A DNA stretch of 64,000 nt from Mycobacterium sp. E3198. Lineage in GTDB: Bacteria > Actinomycetota > Actinomycetes > Mycobacteriales > Mycobacteriaceae. Positions within the stretch are counted from its first letter, which is position 1; every line of letters starts with the position of its first letter. Below the pieces are notes generated by a model. It did no database searches. It saw only the letters and a list, made by a program, of their open reading frames with translations, and was not told the origin of the DNA. Positions 17,997-27,388 of the stretch are shown here, one piece after another. The translations under genes were made by a program, and so were the position numbers. The stretch lies in contig NZ_LZIS01000181.1 of NCBI RefSeq assembly GCF_001667015.1, positions 1 to 64,000 of the forward strand, in the 5' to 3' direction.

Positions 17997-20897
17997 GTGA
18001 CCGACTCCCCGACCACCGTTTCCGGCGCCGCCGCGCCGGACTCCGATGCGCCGCCGCATCGCTACACCGCGGTGCTGGCGGGCCGCATCGAAAGCGCGTG
18101 GCAGGAGAACTGGGCAAAGCTGGGGACGTTCAACGTGGCCAACCCGGTCGGGGACCTGGCTCCGGCCGACGGGACGCCGGTGCCCCGCGACAAGCTGTTC
18201 GTGCAGGACATGTTCCCGTATCCGTCGGGCGATGGATTGCACGTCGGCCACCCGTTGGGATACATCGCCACCGACGTCTACGCCCGGTACTTCCGGATGA
18301 CCGGCCATAATGTCCTGCACGCGTTGGGCTTTGATTCCTTCGGGCTGCCGGCCGAGCAATACGCGGTGCAAACCGGCACCCACCCGCGCACCAGGACCGA
18401 CGCCAACATCGTCAACTTCAGGCGCCAGCTGGGTCGGCTGGGCCTGGGCCACGACAGCCGGCGCAGCTTCTCCACCACCGACGTCGAGTTCTACAAGTGG
18501 ACCCAGTGGATCTTCCTGCAGATCTACAACGCCTGGTTCGACACCGCCGCCAACAAGGCGCGCCCGATCGCCGAGTTGATCGCCGAGTTCGATTCCGGCG
18601 CGCGTCGTCTCGACGATGGACGGGACTGGGCCGGGCTGTCGGCGGGGGAGCGGGCCGACGTGATCGACGGCCACCGACTGGTCTACCGGGCCGACTCGAT
18701 GGTGAATTGGTGCCCCGGCCTGGGCACGGTGCTGGCCAACGAAGAGGTCACCGCGGACGGGCGCAGCGACCGCGGCAACTTCCCGGTATTCCGCAAACGG
18801 CTGCGGCAGTGGATGATGCGCATCACCGCCTACGCCGACAGGCTGCTCGACGACCTCGAGCTGCTGGATTGGCCCGATCAAGTTAAGACCATGCAGCGCA
18901 ATTGGATTGGCCGCTCGACGGGCGCGCAGGCGCTGTTCTCGGCAAGCATGAACAACGGCGATCCGGTCGATATCGAGGTGTTCACCACGCGGCCCGACAC
19001 GCTGTTCGGTGCGACGTACCTGGTGCTGGCCCCCGAGCATGACCAGGTCGACCAGCTGGTCGCCGCCGCCTGGCCCGACGGCGTCGACCCGCGCTGGACG
19101 TACGGCGCCGCGACGCCGGCCGAAGCCGTCGCCGCCTACCGCCGTGCGATCGGCGCGAAGTCAGACCTCGAACGCCAGGAAAGCCGGGAGAAAACGGGCG
19201 TTTTCCTGGGCACCTACGCCACCAACCCGGCCAACGGAAAACCGGTGCCCATCTTCATCGCCGATTACGTGCTGGCCGGCTACGGCACCGGGGCGATCAT
19301 GGCGGTGCCGGGGCATGACCAGCGTGACTGGGACTTCGCCCGGGAGTTGGGCCTGCCGATCGTGGAAGTAATTGCGGGCGGTGATATTACGCAGGCCGCA
19401 CACGCGGGCGACGGTGTGCTGGTCAACTCCGGCTACCTCGACGGAATGGACGTGGCGGCCGCCAAGCAAGCGATCACCAGCCGCCTTGCCGCCGACGGGC
19501 GCGGGTGCGCGCGCATCGAATTCAAGCTGCGCGACTGGCTTTTCGCGAGGCAGCGGTACTGGGGCGAGCCGTTCCCGATCGTCTACGACGACGACGGGCG
19601 CCCGCACGCGATCGACGAGGCCGCGCTGCCCGTCGAACTGCCCGATGTCCGCGACTACTCGCCGGTGTTGTTCGATCCGGACGACGCCGAGAGCGTTCCC
19701 GAGCCACCGTTGGCCAAGGCGACCGACTGGGTGCATGTCGAGCTGGATCTGGGCGACGGTTTGCGGCCCTACACCCGCGACACCAACGTGATGCCGCAGT
19801 GGGCCGGCAGCTCGTGGTACGAGCTGCGCTACACCGATCCGCACAACTCAGAGCGGTTCTGCGCCAAGGAAAACGAGGCCTACTGGATGGGTCCGCGGCC
19901 CGCCGAGCACGGCCCGCAAGACCCTGGTGGGGTCGACCTGTATGTCGGAGGCGCCGAACACGCGGTGCTGCACCTGCTGTATGCGAGGTTTTGGCACAAG
20001 GTGCTCTACGACCTGGGCCACGTCAGTTCCCGCGAGCCGTACCGGCGGCTGATCAACCAGGGTTACATCCAGGCGTTCGCCTACACCGACCCGCGCGGGT
20101 CATATGTGCCGGCCGACGAGGTGGTCGAACGCGGCGGCAGGTTCTTCTACCCGGGTCCCGACGGCGAGATCGAGGTGTCCCAGGAGTTCGGGAAAATCGG
20201 TAAGAGCCTGAAGAACTCGATATCACCCGACGAGATCTGCGACGAGTACGGCGCGGACACGCTGCGGGTGTACGAGATGTCAATGGGCCCCCTGGAGGCG
20301 TCCCGCCCGTGGGCCACCAAGGACGTTGTCGGCGCGCACCGGTTCCTGCAGCGGGTGTGGCGGCTGGTGATCGACGAGCAGACCGGCGAGACGCGGGTGG
20401 CCGACGACGCAAGCCATCAGCCGCTGGATGCCGGCACACTGCGCGCGCTGCACCGCACCATCGCCGGGGTTTCGGAAGACTATGCGGCACTGCGTAATAA
20501 CACTGCCGCGGCCAAGCTGATCGAGTACACCAACCATCTCACCAAAGAGCACCGCGACGCGGCGCCGCGCGCTGCGGTCGAGCCGCTGGTGCTGATGCTG
20601 GCACCGCTGGCACCGCACCTGGCCGAAGAACTGTGGTCGCGACTGGGCCACAGCACCCCGCTGGCGCACGGCCCCTTCCCGCAGGCGGACCCGGCGTATC
20701 TCGTCGAAGACACCGTGGAGTATCCGGTGCAGGTGAACGGGAAGGTGCGCGGCCGAGTGGTGGTGGCGGCCAACGCCGATGCCGACGCGCTCAAAGCCGC
20801 GGCCATGGCCGACGAGAAGGTCCAAGCGTTCCTGGCCGGCGCCACCCCGCGCAAGGTGATCGTGGTCCCCGGCCGGCTGGTCAACCTGGTCGTTTAG
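17997..20897 (+). CDS. leuS: Leucyl-tRNA synthetase
   Basis: 966-residue class Ia aminoacyl-tRNA synthetase that charges tRNA-Leu. The HIGH signature reads HVGHPLGY near residue 81, and the KMSKS-equivalent is KIGKSLKNS near residue 733. The CP1 editing domain lies between ([14 protein letters not shown], and [15 protein letters not shown] with the hydrolytic Asp). The anticodon-binding helical domain and C-terminal module ([16 protein letters not shown]) complete the protein. GTG at 17997 corresponds to the usual mycobacterial start (V/M-T-D/E-SPT). Upstream in-frame codons to 17928 show no similarity. Confidence 0.98.
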   Translation: MTDSPTTVSGAAAPDSDAPPHRYTAVLAGRIESAWQENWAKLGTFNVANPVGDLAPADGTPVPRDKLFVQDMFPYPSGDGLHVGHPLGYIATDVYARYFRMTGHNVLHALGFDSFGLPAEQYAVQTGTHPRTRTDANIVNFRRQLGRLGLGHDSRRSFSTTDVEFYKWTQWIFLQIYNAWFDTAANKARPIAELIAEFDSGARRLDDGRDWAGLSAGERADVIDGHRLVYRADSMVNWCPGLGTVLANEEVTADGRSDRGNFPVFRKRLRQWMMRITAYADRLLDDLELLDWPDQVKTMQRNWIGRSTGAQALFSASMNNGDPVDIEVFTTRPDTLFGATYLVLAPEHDQVDQLVAAAWPDGVDPRWTYGAATPAEAVAAYRRAIGAKSDLERQESREKTGVFLGTYATNPANGKPVPIFIADYVLAGYGTGAIMAVPGHDQRDWDFARELGLPIVEVIAGGDITQAAHAGDGVLVNSGYLDGMDVAAAKQAITSRLAADGRGCARIEFKLRDWLFARQRYWGEPFPIVYDDDGRPHAIDEAALPVELPDVRDYSPVLFDPDDAESVPEPPLAKATDWVHVELDLGDGLRPYTRDTNVMPQWAGSSWYELRYTDPHNSERFCAKENEAYWMGPRPAEHGPQDPGGVDLYVGGAEHAVLHLLYARFWHKVLYDLGHVSSREPYRRLINQGYIQAFAYTDPRGSYVPADEVVERGGRFFYPGPDGEIEVSQEFGKIGKSLKNSISPDEICDEYGADTLRVYEMSMGPLEASRPWATKDVVGAHRFLQRVWRLVIDEQTGETRVADDASHQPLDAGTLRALHRTIAGVSEDYAALRNNTAAAKLIEYTNHLTKEHRDAAPRAAVEPLVLMLAPLAPHLAEELWSRLGHSTPLAHGPFPQADPAYLVEDTVEYPVQVNGKVRGRVVVAANADADALKAAAMADEKVQAFLAGATPRKVIVVPGRLVNLVV

Positions 20898-20898
20898 C

Positions 20899-21570
20899 TC
20901 AGCGCTTGCGCGGCCGAAGGACCACCTCGTAGACGTGGCCGTCGGGCGGCGTGGCGATCGCGTTGGCGACGGCGGCCGCGACCGTCTCCGGCCGCAGAAA
21001 GTTGGCCGGGTCGTACTGGCCACCCTCGAACGCGACGAGCTCGTGTTGCATCTCGGTGTCGGTACGGCCGGGGTAGATCGTGGTGACGCGCAGCTCCGGC
21101 TCGTCTTCGCGCAACGAATCCGCGAAGGCCCGCACTGCGAATTTGCTCGCCGAATAGGAGGCCATGCTCGGCGAAACTGCCCGCCCCGCACCGGAATTGA
21201 TGAACACCACCTGGCCCCGGGCGCGGCGCAGCGCCGGCAGCAACGCCAGCGTCAGTTCCACCACCCCGAAGACGTTGACCGCGAAGGTGGCGCGCCACTC
21301 GTCAACGTGGGATTCGGCGACATGCCCGGGGATGGATACCCCCGCGTTGTGCACCAATACGTCGAGTTCGTCGACGATTTCGCAGCTGGCCTCGATCTCG
21401 TCGGTGTTGGTCAGGTCCAGCGGGAAAGTGGTGGCGCCGAGCCGCTCCGCGACGGCGTCGAGCCGATCGGAGGGTCTGCCTGCCAGCAGCAGGGTGTGCG
21501 TTTCCGAGAGCGCGGTCGCGATGGCGGATCCGATACCGCCGCTCGCGCCGGTGATGAGTGCGGTGGGCAT
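20899..21570 (-). CDS. Short-chain dehydrogenase/reductase
   Basis: 223-residue classical SDR. The cofactor loop is TGASGGIG at residues 7-14, NAGVSIPG marks the NNAG region, and the catalytic set is Ser in INSGAG and the YSASKFA Tyr-Lys pair. The preference for NADP(H) is suggested by Arg at the end of strand 2 (LAGRPSDR). The substrate is not evident. It is convergent with leuS with a single base between stops. Confidence 0.88.
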   Translation of the reverse strand: MPTALITGASGGIGSAIATALSETHTLLLAGRPSDRLDAVAERLGATTFPLDLTNTDEIEASCEIVDELDVLVHNAGVSIPGHVAESHVDEWRATFAVNVFGVVELTLALLPALRRARGQVVFINSGAGRAVSPSMASYSASKFAVRAFADSLREDEPELRVTTIYPGRTDTEMQHELVAFEGGQYDPANFLRPETVAAAVANAIATPPDGHVYEVVLRPRKR

Positions 21571-21617
21571 GACCCCAGTGTACGGAAGCTGCTAAATTCC
21601 TTGCCGGACAGTAACTT

Positions 21618-22115
21618 TCACGCCTGCTTGCGTGCCGGTGGCTCTCCGGCCGGACCCGATTCGCCGGAGGCCAGGCGCTCCAGGGGCGCCAGGGCCTTCA
21701 TCAGCGTGTTCAGGTCGGACTCGGGCAGCTGACTAAGCATCGCGGCCAGCGCCGCGTGCCGGTTGGCGAGGGATTCGGCGTGCACGGCCCGTCCTCGCGG
21801 CGTGATGTCGACCAGCACCGCGCGGAGGTCGGACGGATCGCGCGAGCGCTTCACCAGGCCGATCTTCTCCAGTCGGCGGATCGCCACGGTCGTGGTCGGC
21901 GTCCGGACCCGTTCGTGCGCCGCCAGGTCGGTCATCCGGATGGGGCCCTGATCGAGCAGGGTGATGAGGATGGACAGCTGCGCCAGGGTCAGCTCGCCGG
22001 CCACGGCGCCGCTGGGGTCCCCGCGGCGAAGAATCGAAAACAATTTGGACAGCGCACGGTGCAACCCTTCCGCAAGCTCCTTTACCTCGGGCGCGGTGGA
22101 TTCGCTGTCCGCCAT
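21618..22115 (-). CDS. MarR-family regulator (Rv0042c-like)
   Basis: 165-residue winged-helix regulator. The recognition region spans residues 60-110 (MTDLAAHERVRTPTTTVAIRRLEKIGLVKR, then the wing SRDPSDLRAVLVDITPRG). Helical N- and C-terminal parts form the dimer interface. MarR proteins usually respond to phenolic or lipophilic ligands. The ATG at 22115 gives MADSESTAPEV, matching orthologues. It lies downstream of the ABC transporter genes but separated by 75 bases. Confidence 0.88.
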   Translation of the reverse strand: MADSESTAPEVKELAEGLHRALSKLFSILRRGDPSGAVAGELTLAQLSILITLLDQGPIRMTDLAAHERVRTPTTTVAIRRLEKIGLVKRSRDPSDLRAVLVDITPRGRAVHAESLANRHAALAAMLSQLPESDLNTLMKALAPLERLASGESGPAGEPPARKQA

Positions 22116-22190
22116 AAGTCGGCAGTCTAACCCGATATGGGTGGCGGACAAGGTAGCTATACCGGACTAACTGCGACTAGTTGGGAACCG

Positions 22191-22940
22191 TCATAGCACT
22201 TGGGAGAGGAATCGCTGCAGCCGCTCGGTTTTTGCGGCATCGAATATCTGCTCGGGAGGTCCGGATTCCACGTCCTTGCCGCGATCCATGAAGACGACGG
22301 TGTCGGATGCCGACCGCGCGAAACCCATTTCGTGCGTCACGACCACCATGGTCATGCCGTCGGCGCCGAGGTCGGCGATCAGTTGCAGAATCCCCTTGAC
22401 CATTTCGGGATCCAGCGCCGACGTCGCCTCGTCGAAGAACATCACCTGGGGCGCCATCGCCAGTGCGCGGGCGATGGCGACCCGCTGTTGTTGTCCGCCG
22501 GACAGCGTGCCGGGGCGGGCATCGGCCTTGTGCTTCAGGCCAACTCGGTCCAGCTGGGTCAGCGCCAGCTCGCGGGCCGCCTCGGCGGGCAGCCGATGCA
22601 GCTTGGAGGGCGCCAACGCAACGTTTTTCAGCACACTGAGATGTGGGAAAAGATTGAAATGCTGGAACACCATGCCGATGCGCTGGCGCAGCTTGTTGGG
22701 GTCGTCGCGCAACACCGACCGGCCATCCAACAGGATGTCGCCGCTATCCGGCTCGTGCAGCCGGTTCAGGGTGCGCAGCAGCGTCGACTTGCCCGACCCG
22801 GACGGGCCGATGATGGCAACGGTGCTGCCCGCGGGGGCCTCGATATTCACGCCGCGCAGCACCGGGTTGCCGCCGAGGGTTTGGTGAATGTCCTTGGCCG
22901 CCAGCGACACTGACGCGCGCCTTAAGGCGCCGGCGGTCAT
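22191..22940 (-). CDS. Polar amino-acid ABC transporter ATP-binding protein
   Basis: 249-residue ABC ATPase of the GlnQ/HisP class. Visible motifs are Walker A GPSGSGKST, the Q loop FQHFNLFPHLSV, the signature LSGGQQQRVAIARALA, Walker B VMFFDEATSALD and the switch VTHEMGFA. It powers import with the fused permease encoded just upstream, and its ATG overlaps that gene's stop (ATGA, 22937-22940). The spacing shows obligate co-expression. The likely cargo is glutamine or glutamate, judged by family only. Confidence 0.92.
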   Translation of the reverse strand: MTAGALRRASVSLAAKDIHQTLGGNPVLRGVNIEAPAGSTVAIIGPSGSGKSTLLRTLNRLHEPDSGDILLDGRSVLRDDPNKLRQRIGMVFQHFNLFPHLSVLKNVALAPSKLHRLPAEAARELALTQLDRVGLKHKADARPGTLSGGQQQRVAIARALAMAPQVMFFDEATSALDPEMVKGILQLIADLGADGMTMVVVTHEMGFARSASDTVVFMDRGKDVESGPPEQIFDAAKTERLQRFLSQVL

Positions 22941-24745
22941 GTTATCTCCTGGCCGAACTTTGTCGCGAGCACGGCGGTTTCGTCGTCCGGCTCGGTGGCG
23001 CCTCGGCCGCGGCGAAGCCAGGCGTCGATGTAGTTCACCAGGTGGGTCAGCGGGATGGTCAGAATCAGGTAGAACAGACCGGCGGCCACCAACGGCGACA
23101 AGCTGCCGGTCTGCGAGTTGAGGTCCCGGCCCACCTGGAACAGCTCGCGCTGTTGGGCGACCAGGCCCAGGAAATACACCAACGCGGAGGCCTTCAGCAA
23201 TCCGATGGCCTGGTTGACGAGCGCCGGCAGCACGCGCCGTATTCCCTGCGGCACCACCACCAGACGCATCGCGGCCAGGTAGCTGAATCCGAGCGCGCGG
23301 GAGGCTTCGAGTTGCCCGGCATCGACGCTCTGGATGCCCGAGCGCAGGATCTCGCCGATGTAGGCGGCGGCCATCAATCCCAACGCGGCGATGCCCAACG
23401 GATAGGGATTCTTGTTGGTCAGCCCACCCACCAGCGGCCCGACGCCCATCCCGATGATCAGGATGATCACCACCTCGGGCAGACCGCGGAAGACGTCGGT
23501 GTATACGCGCGCCGGCCAGCGCAGCCAGCGTGAGCGCGAGAGCCCGGCCATCGCCAGCACCATCCCGAGCGCCAGGCCGATGACGAGGGCGCTGTTGGTC
23601 AGGATCAAGGTGTTGGGCAAACCGACGGTCAACAGCGCGGGGATCGCTTGTCGGTAGAGGTGCCAGTCGAAGAAGGACTCGCGCAACTGGTCCAACGTCG
23701 ACCTCGGCGCGCCCGGGCTCGCCGAGTCCCGGTGGTGGCGCGCGGCGATCGCGGCGAAGTCCGGCAGGTGCGGGGTGGGGGCGGCCTTGGATCCGGGTTT
23801 CCAGCCGGGCGGCAGGGGCCGCGGCACCCACTGGCAATACAGGTTCGACCAGGTGCCGTCGGCGATGACGGCGTCGAGCCCCGAATTCAGCGCATCGACC
23901 AGCGGCTGGTTGTCTTTGGCGACCGCGTAGGCCACGAAATTGCCTGGGCTGAAAGTGTTCGCGACCACCACCGCCGAATCGCCGGGCCGTATCACGGTCG
24001 ACGCCAGCGTCCCGGGCGCCACCCATGCGTCGACCTGGCGCGTCTTGAGGGCGGCGTACAACGTGGCGAAGCCCGGATACTTCACCGGTTGCAAATGCAA
24101 CGTGTCGACGACGTACGACTCCTCAACGGTGCCCTGGACCACGCCGATGCGCTGGCCGGCGGCGAGATCGCTGAACTTGTGGATCGCCGAGCCGGGCGGC
24201 ACCACCAGCGAGTAGAAGCCGAAGTCGTAGCCGTTGGTAAACGACACCGTGCGGCGGCGCGCCTCAGTGGCTTTCACCGATGCCGAACCGACGTCGAAGC
24301 GCCGCGACGCCACCTGGGCGAGCAGCGCGGAGAAGTCCGTGCTGACGAAGCGCACCTGCAGGCCGAGCTTGCCGGCGAGGGCGCGCAACAGCTGGTTGTC
24401 GAAGCCGCTGAATTCCCCGGTCGGGTTGATGCAGATGTTCGGCGGGGCGTCCGACAGGGTGCCGACCGTGAGGACGCCCGGCGTGCCGAGGCCCAACGCG
24501 CCGGCGTCGATCGAGGCGAGCGGTTCGACGGAGGCCGTGGTGTCCACGTCATCGTGACCCGCGCCGGGGGCCTCCGTCAGATCCTTGGGCAACACCCGTG
24601 CGCTCTCCAGGCCGCCGGGCGCGCATTGGTTCCAGTCGGCGGCCGCGGGGGCAGCCAGCGTCAGGCCGCAGACCATCGACATCGTGGTGGCCAGGGCGAA
24701 GAGCTTTCGGCACTTGGTACGCCGGTCCAGGCGCGAACTCATCAC
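22937..24745 (-). CDS. Fused amino-acid-binding protein and ABC permease
   Basis: 602-residue fusion. Residues 1-37 are a signal peptide (basic start, LFALATTMSMVCGLTLAAPAAA). Residues 85-320 are a periplasmic-type class 3 solute-binding domain with LTVGTLSDAPPNI, GEFSGFDNQLLRALAGKLGL and ATEARRRTVSFTNGY. Residues 350-580 are a HisM/GlnP-type permease with about five membrane segments and the EAA loop EASRALGFSYLAAMRLVVVPQ. Such fusions are known in actinobacteria and Firmicutes. GTG at 24745 is followed immediately by an ATG at 24742; either may start. The transporter sits between marR and gntR, which are adjacent in M. tuberculosis. Confidence 0.9.
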   Translation of the reverse strand: MMSSRLDRRTKCRKLFALATTMSMVCGLTLAAPAAADWNQCAPGGLESARVLPKDLTEAPGAGHDDVDTTASVEPLASIDAGALGLGTPGVLTVGTLSDAPPNICINPTGEFSGFDNQLLRALAGKLGLQVRFVSTDFSALLAQVASRRFDVGSASVKATEARRRTVSFTNGYDFGFYSLVVPPGSAIHKFSDLAAGQRIGVVQGTVEESYVVDTLHLQPVKYPGFATLYAALKTRQVDAWVAPGTLASTVIRPGDSAVVVANTFSPGNFVAYAVAKDNQPLVDALNSGLDAVIADGTWSNLYCQWVPRPLPPGWKPGSKAAPTPHLPDFAAIAARHHRDSASPGAPRSTLDQLRESFFDWHLYRQAIPALLTVGLPNTLILTNSALVIGLALGMVLAMAGLSRSRWLRWPARVYTDVFRGLPEVVIILIIGMGVGPLVGGLTNKNPYPLGIAALGLMAAAYIGEILRSGIQSVDAGQLEASRALGFSYLAAMRLVVVPQGIRRVLPALVNQAIGLLKASALVYFLGLVAQQRELFQVGRDLNSQTGSLSPLVAAGLFYLILTIPLTHLVNYIDAWLRRGRGATEPDDETAVLATKFGQEIT

Positions 24746-24793
24746 GGCTACCGTATCGGCTGTCCGGCGCCGCGGCGCGTCGAAGCGGCTTTT

Positions 24794-25525
24794 TTACAGG
24801 GCGATCGACGGTTCGCCGAGGGGGGCTTCGCCGCCGGCGAAAACCCGGGGAACGACCTGCGCGAGGTCGTCGGGCGCGGCGAACACCCTGCGCCGAAACA
24901 GTTCCGCCAGCATGGTCTGGGCCATCAGGTACGAGCGACCGACGCATGCGGCCCGCGCGGCGTCAGGGTCGCGCCGGTGCATCGCCGATGTCTCGTCTTC
25001 GTAGAACGGCAACATCTCCTCGCGGCTGCTTTGGTAGGTCGCCCAGAACGCGCGTGGAATCAGGTTTCGCGAGGCGCGGATCGTGGCGGCCAGCCGCGGT
25101 CCGGCGTATTCGTCGTTGACGGTACGACGGTATTCCGCAGCGGTCTCGTAGAACGCACGCGAATCCTTGGCGGTGCGCAGCGATCGCATGAGCGCATCGA
25201 GTTGACCCAGGATCCGCGGGGTGGGATTGGTGGCCGCGCGTGCCGACACGATGCCTTTGAGCACGCCGTCGAGCTCATGGTGCTCGAGCACGGTGGCCTC
25301 GTCGAACCGCTCGACAAACGCGCCGCGGTGGTAGCGGGTGGACACGATTCCGTCGTGTTCGAGTTGCACCAGCGCCTCCTGAATCGGGACGCGGCTGACG
25401 CCCAGGGCGAGCGCGATCTCGTTGCGGTCAACGCGGTCGCCGCTGCGCAGCTTTCCCGTCAGCAGGAGGTGCAGAATATGCGAGACCACCAGGTCTTTTT
25501 CTTTGACCCCGTATTTCTTCGGCAT
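24794..25525 (-). CDS. GntR/FadR-type regulator (Rv0043c-like)
   Basis: 243-residue regulator. The N-terminal GntR winged helix (10-75) shows [25 protein letters not shown] and [18 protein letters not shown]. The C-terminal helical domain (85-230) is FCD-like, with Asp, His and Arg positions such as HHELDGVL and [10 protein letters not shown] available for a metal or carboxylate ligand. It lies directly upstream of the amino-acid transporter on the same strand (48 bases), which makes the transporter a plausible target. Confidence 0.88.
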   Translation of the reverse strand: MPKKYGVKEKDLVVSHILHLLLTGKLRSGDRVDRNEIALALGVSRVPIQEALVQLEHDGIVSTRYHRGAFVERFDEATVLEHHELDGVLKGIVSARAATNPTPRILGQLDALMRSLRTAKDSRAFYETAAEYRRTVNDEYAGPRLAATIRASRNLIPRAFWATYQSSREEMLPFYEDETSAMHRRDPDAARAACVGRSYLMAQTMLAELFRRRVFAAPDDLAQVVPRVFAGGEAPLGEPSIAL

Positions 25526-25648
25526 TCGTTTATTCCGAGTCTCTTTCCAACCCGCTTCGGCCAGCTAGCGCTGAGAAGTTTCTCATGACTTCGCGCCGTC
25601 GTTAAGGTATTTGGCCGATGAATTCCAGACGAATGCGAGGCGACCGGC

Positions 25649-26443
25649 CTAGCGGCTGTCGCGCCACTTGCACAGCGCGACGGCGGCGGCCAGGTCGTAG
25701 TCCGGACCGTCGCAGCCCACCGTCAGTAGCGTGACGCCGAGGCGCACGAGGTTTTCGGCATTGGCGATCAGCGCGCCGCCCGCGGGGTCGCCGTTGACCG
25801 CGGCCGAGCGTTCGATACCGGCCGGGTCGCGCCCGACGTCGGCGCAGTGCCGTTCCAGGACGGCGGACTTCGCGGGTAGCTCGTCGGCCGAAGTGAAGCT
25901 GTGCCACAGGTCGGCGTGCTCGGCCACCAGTCGCAGGGTCTTGCGTTCGCCACCGCCGCCGATGAGGACCGGGATGTCGCGGGTCGGCGCCGGGTTCAGC
26001 GTGGCCAGTCGCGCCTTGATCCGCGGCAGCGCGGCCGCCAGGTCGTCCAGGCGGCTGCCGGCGGTGCCGAACTCGTAGCCGTATTCGTCGTAATCCTTTT
26101 GCTTCCAGCCGGAACCGATCCCGAGGACGAGCCTGCCACCGGAGATGTGGTCGACGGTGCGGGCCATGTCGGCCAGCAGTTCGGGGTTGCGGTAGGAGTT
26201 GCACGTCACCAGCGCACCGATCTGGATGCGCGACGTTTGCTCGGCCCAGGCGCCGAGCATGGTCCAGCATTCGAAATGCGGGCCGTCGGGATCGCCGTAG
26301 AGCGGAAAGAAGTGGTCCCAGTTGAAGGCGATGTCGACGCCGATGTCTTCGCAGCGGCGAACGGCGTCGCGGACCTGGGGATAGTGCGGGGCGTGCTGCG
26401 GCTGCAATTGCACGCCGATACGAATGGGGCGGTCAGAAGTCAT
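25649..26443 (-). CDS. LLM-class F420-dependent oxidoreductase (Rv0044c-like)
   Basis: 264-residue luciferase-like TIM-barrel enzyme of the TIGR03560 kind, expected to use coenzyme F420. Visible are the N-terminal strand RIGVQLQPQHAPHYPQV, DIAFNWDHFFPLYGDP, and the signature LVLGIGSGWKQKDYDEYG. The substrate is unknown. It is separated by 15 bases from the upstream hydrolase gene and likely shares its transcript, as in M. tuberculosis (Rv0045c-Rv0044c). Confidence 0.88.
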   Translation of the reverse strand: MTSDRPIRIGVQLQPQHAPHYPQVRDAVRRCEDIGVDIAFNWDHFFPLYGDPDGPHFECWTMLGAWAEQTSRIQIGALVTCNSYRNPELLADMARTVDHISGGRLVLGIGSGWKQKDYDEYGYEFGTAGSRLDDLAAALPRIKARLATLNPAPTRDIPVLIGGGGERKTLRLVAEHADLWHSFTSADELPAKSAVLERHCADVGRDPAGIERSAAVNGDPAGGALIANAENLVRLGVTLLTVGCDGPDYDLAAAVALCKWRDSR

Positions 26444-26458
26444 GAGACCACCGTAGGC

Positions 26459-27373
26459 TCAGCGCGAGTCGAGCACCCCGCGCAGGAGGTTGATCAGCGC
26501 GCGCGGTTGGTCGCTTTGCACGGAGTGGCCCGAATTCTCGACGACGTGCGCGGTGCGGAAATTGGTTGCGCGCCTGCCGAGTTCGGCCGCGTCGTCGTCG
26601 GTGACGAAGCCCGACGAACCGCCGCGGATGAGGGTGATGGGCGCGGACAGGTTGTCGACGTCGTCCCACAGGCCGTCGAAGTCGGGGAATTTGCGGATGG
26701 CGTCGTAGCGCCATGTCCACTTGCCGTTGTCGAGCCGGCGGGAGTTGTGGAAGACGCCGCGCCGCAGCGCCTTCACCTCGCGGTGCGGCGCGGCGGCGGT
26801 GGTCAGGTCGAGCATGGCCTGGAAGCTGTCAAACTCCCGCTCGCCGTGCATCAACGCCACCGTGCCTTGTTGCTCCTTGGTCATCTCGGAGTGGCGTTGC
26901 AGCGCCGACGGGGTGACGTCGATGAGGACGAGTTCGTTGACCAGCTCCGGGGCGATCGCGCCCAGCCGGATCGCGGTCAACCCGCCCAGCGACATGCCGA
27001 CCACGAGATCGGCACCTGACGCGTGCTCGCGCAGCGCGGGCAACAGGGCGTCGGCGTTGAGCTGCGGCGAGTAGTCGCCGTCCTCGCGCCAGGCCGAGTG
27101 TCCGTGCCCGGGAAGGTCCACGGCCAGCGCCGACTCCCCGAGCCCGACGATGACGGTGTCCCACGTATGCGCGTTTTGCCCGCCGCCATGCAGGAACACG
27201 ACGCGCGGAGGTGTGACGCCCCAGCGCAGCGCGCTGATCCGGGTGTCCGCCGGGCCCGATTCGACCCGCTCGACGGCGGGCGGCGACCCGGCAACGCCCG
27301 CTTGTTCGGCGTTTTCGGACAGCAGCGAGAATTCGGACAGCCCGGCCAGTTCGTCTTCGGGGATCGCGCTCAC
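26459..27373 (-). CDS. Alpha/beta-hydrolase esterase (Rv0045c-like)
   Basis: 304-residue alpha/beta-hydrolase. The oxyanion HGGGQNAHTW comes first, then the nucleophile elbow VGMSLGGLTA with the catalytic Ser, a cap region, and the C-terminal His in VENSGHSVQSDQP. An Asp in the LIRGGSSGFVTDDD region completes the triad. The orthologue Rv0045c is a characterised short-chain esterase. Length and gene order support orthology. A 15-residue N-terminal extension precedes the core. Confidence 0.9.
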   Translation of the reverse strand: MSAIPEDELAGLSEFSLLSENAEQAGVAGSPPAVERVESGPADTRISALRWGVTPPRVVFLHGGGQNAHTWDTVIVGLGESALAVDLPGHGHSAWREDGDYSPQLNADALLPALREHASGADLVVGMSLGGLTAIRLGAIAPELVNELVLIDVTPSALQRHSEMTKEQQGTVALMHGEREFDSFQAMLDLTTAAAPHREVKALRRGVFHNSRRLDNGKWTWRYDAIRKFPDFDGLWDDVDNLSAPITLIRGGSSGFVTDDDAAELGRRATNFRTAHVVENSGHSVQSDQPRALINLLRGVLDSR

Positions 27374-27388
27374 GGGTCCACCATAGGA

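Noticed and set aside
23648-25588. 646-codon plus-strand frame
   Set aside because: It lies antisense to the ABC permease/GntR genes and has a shadow amino-acid composition.
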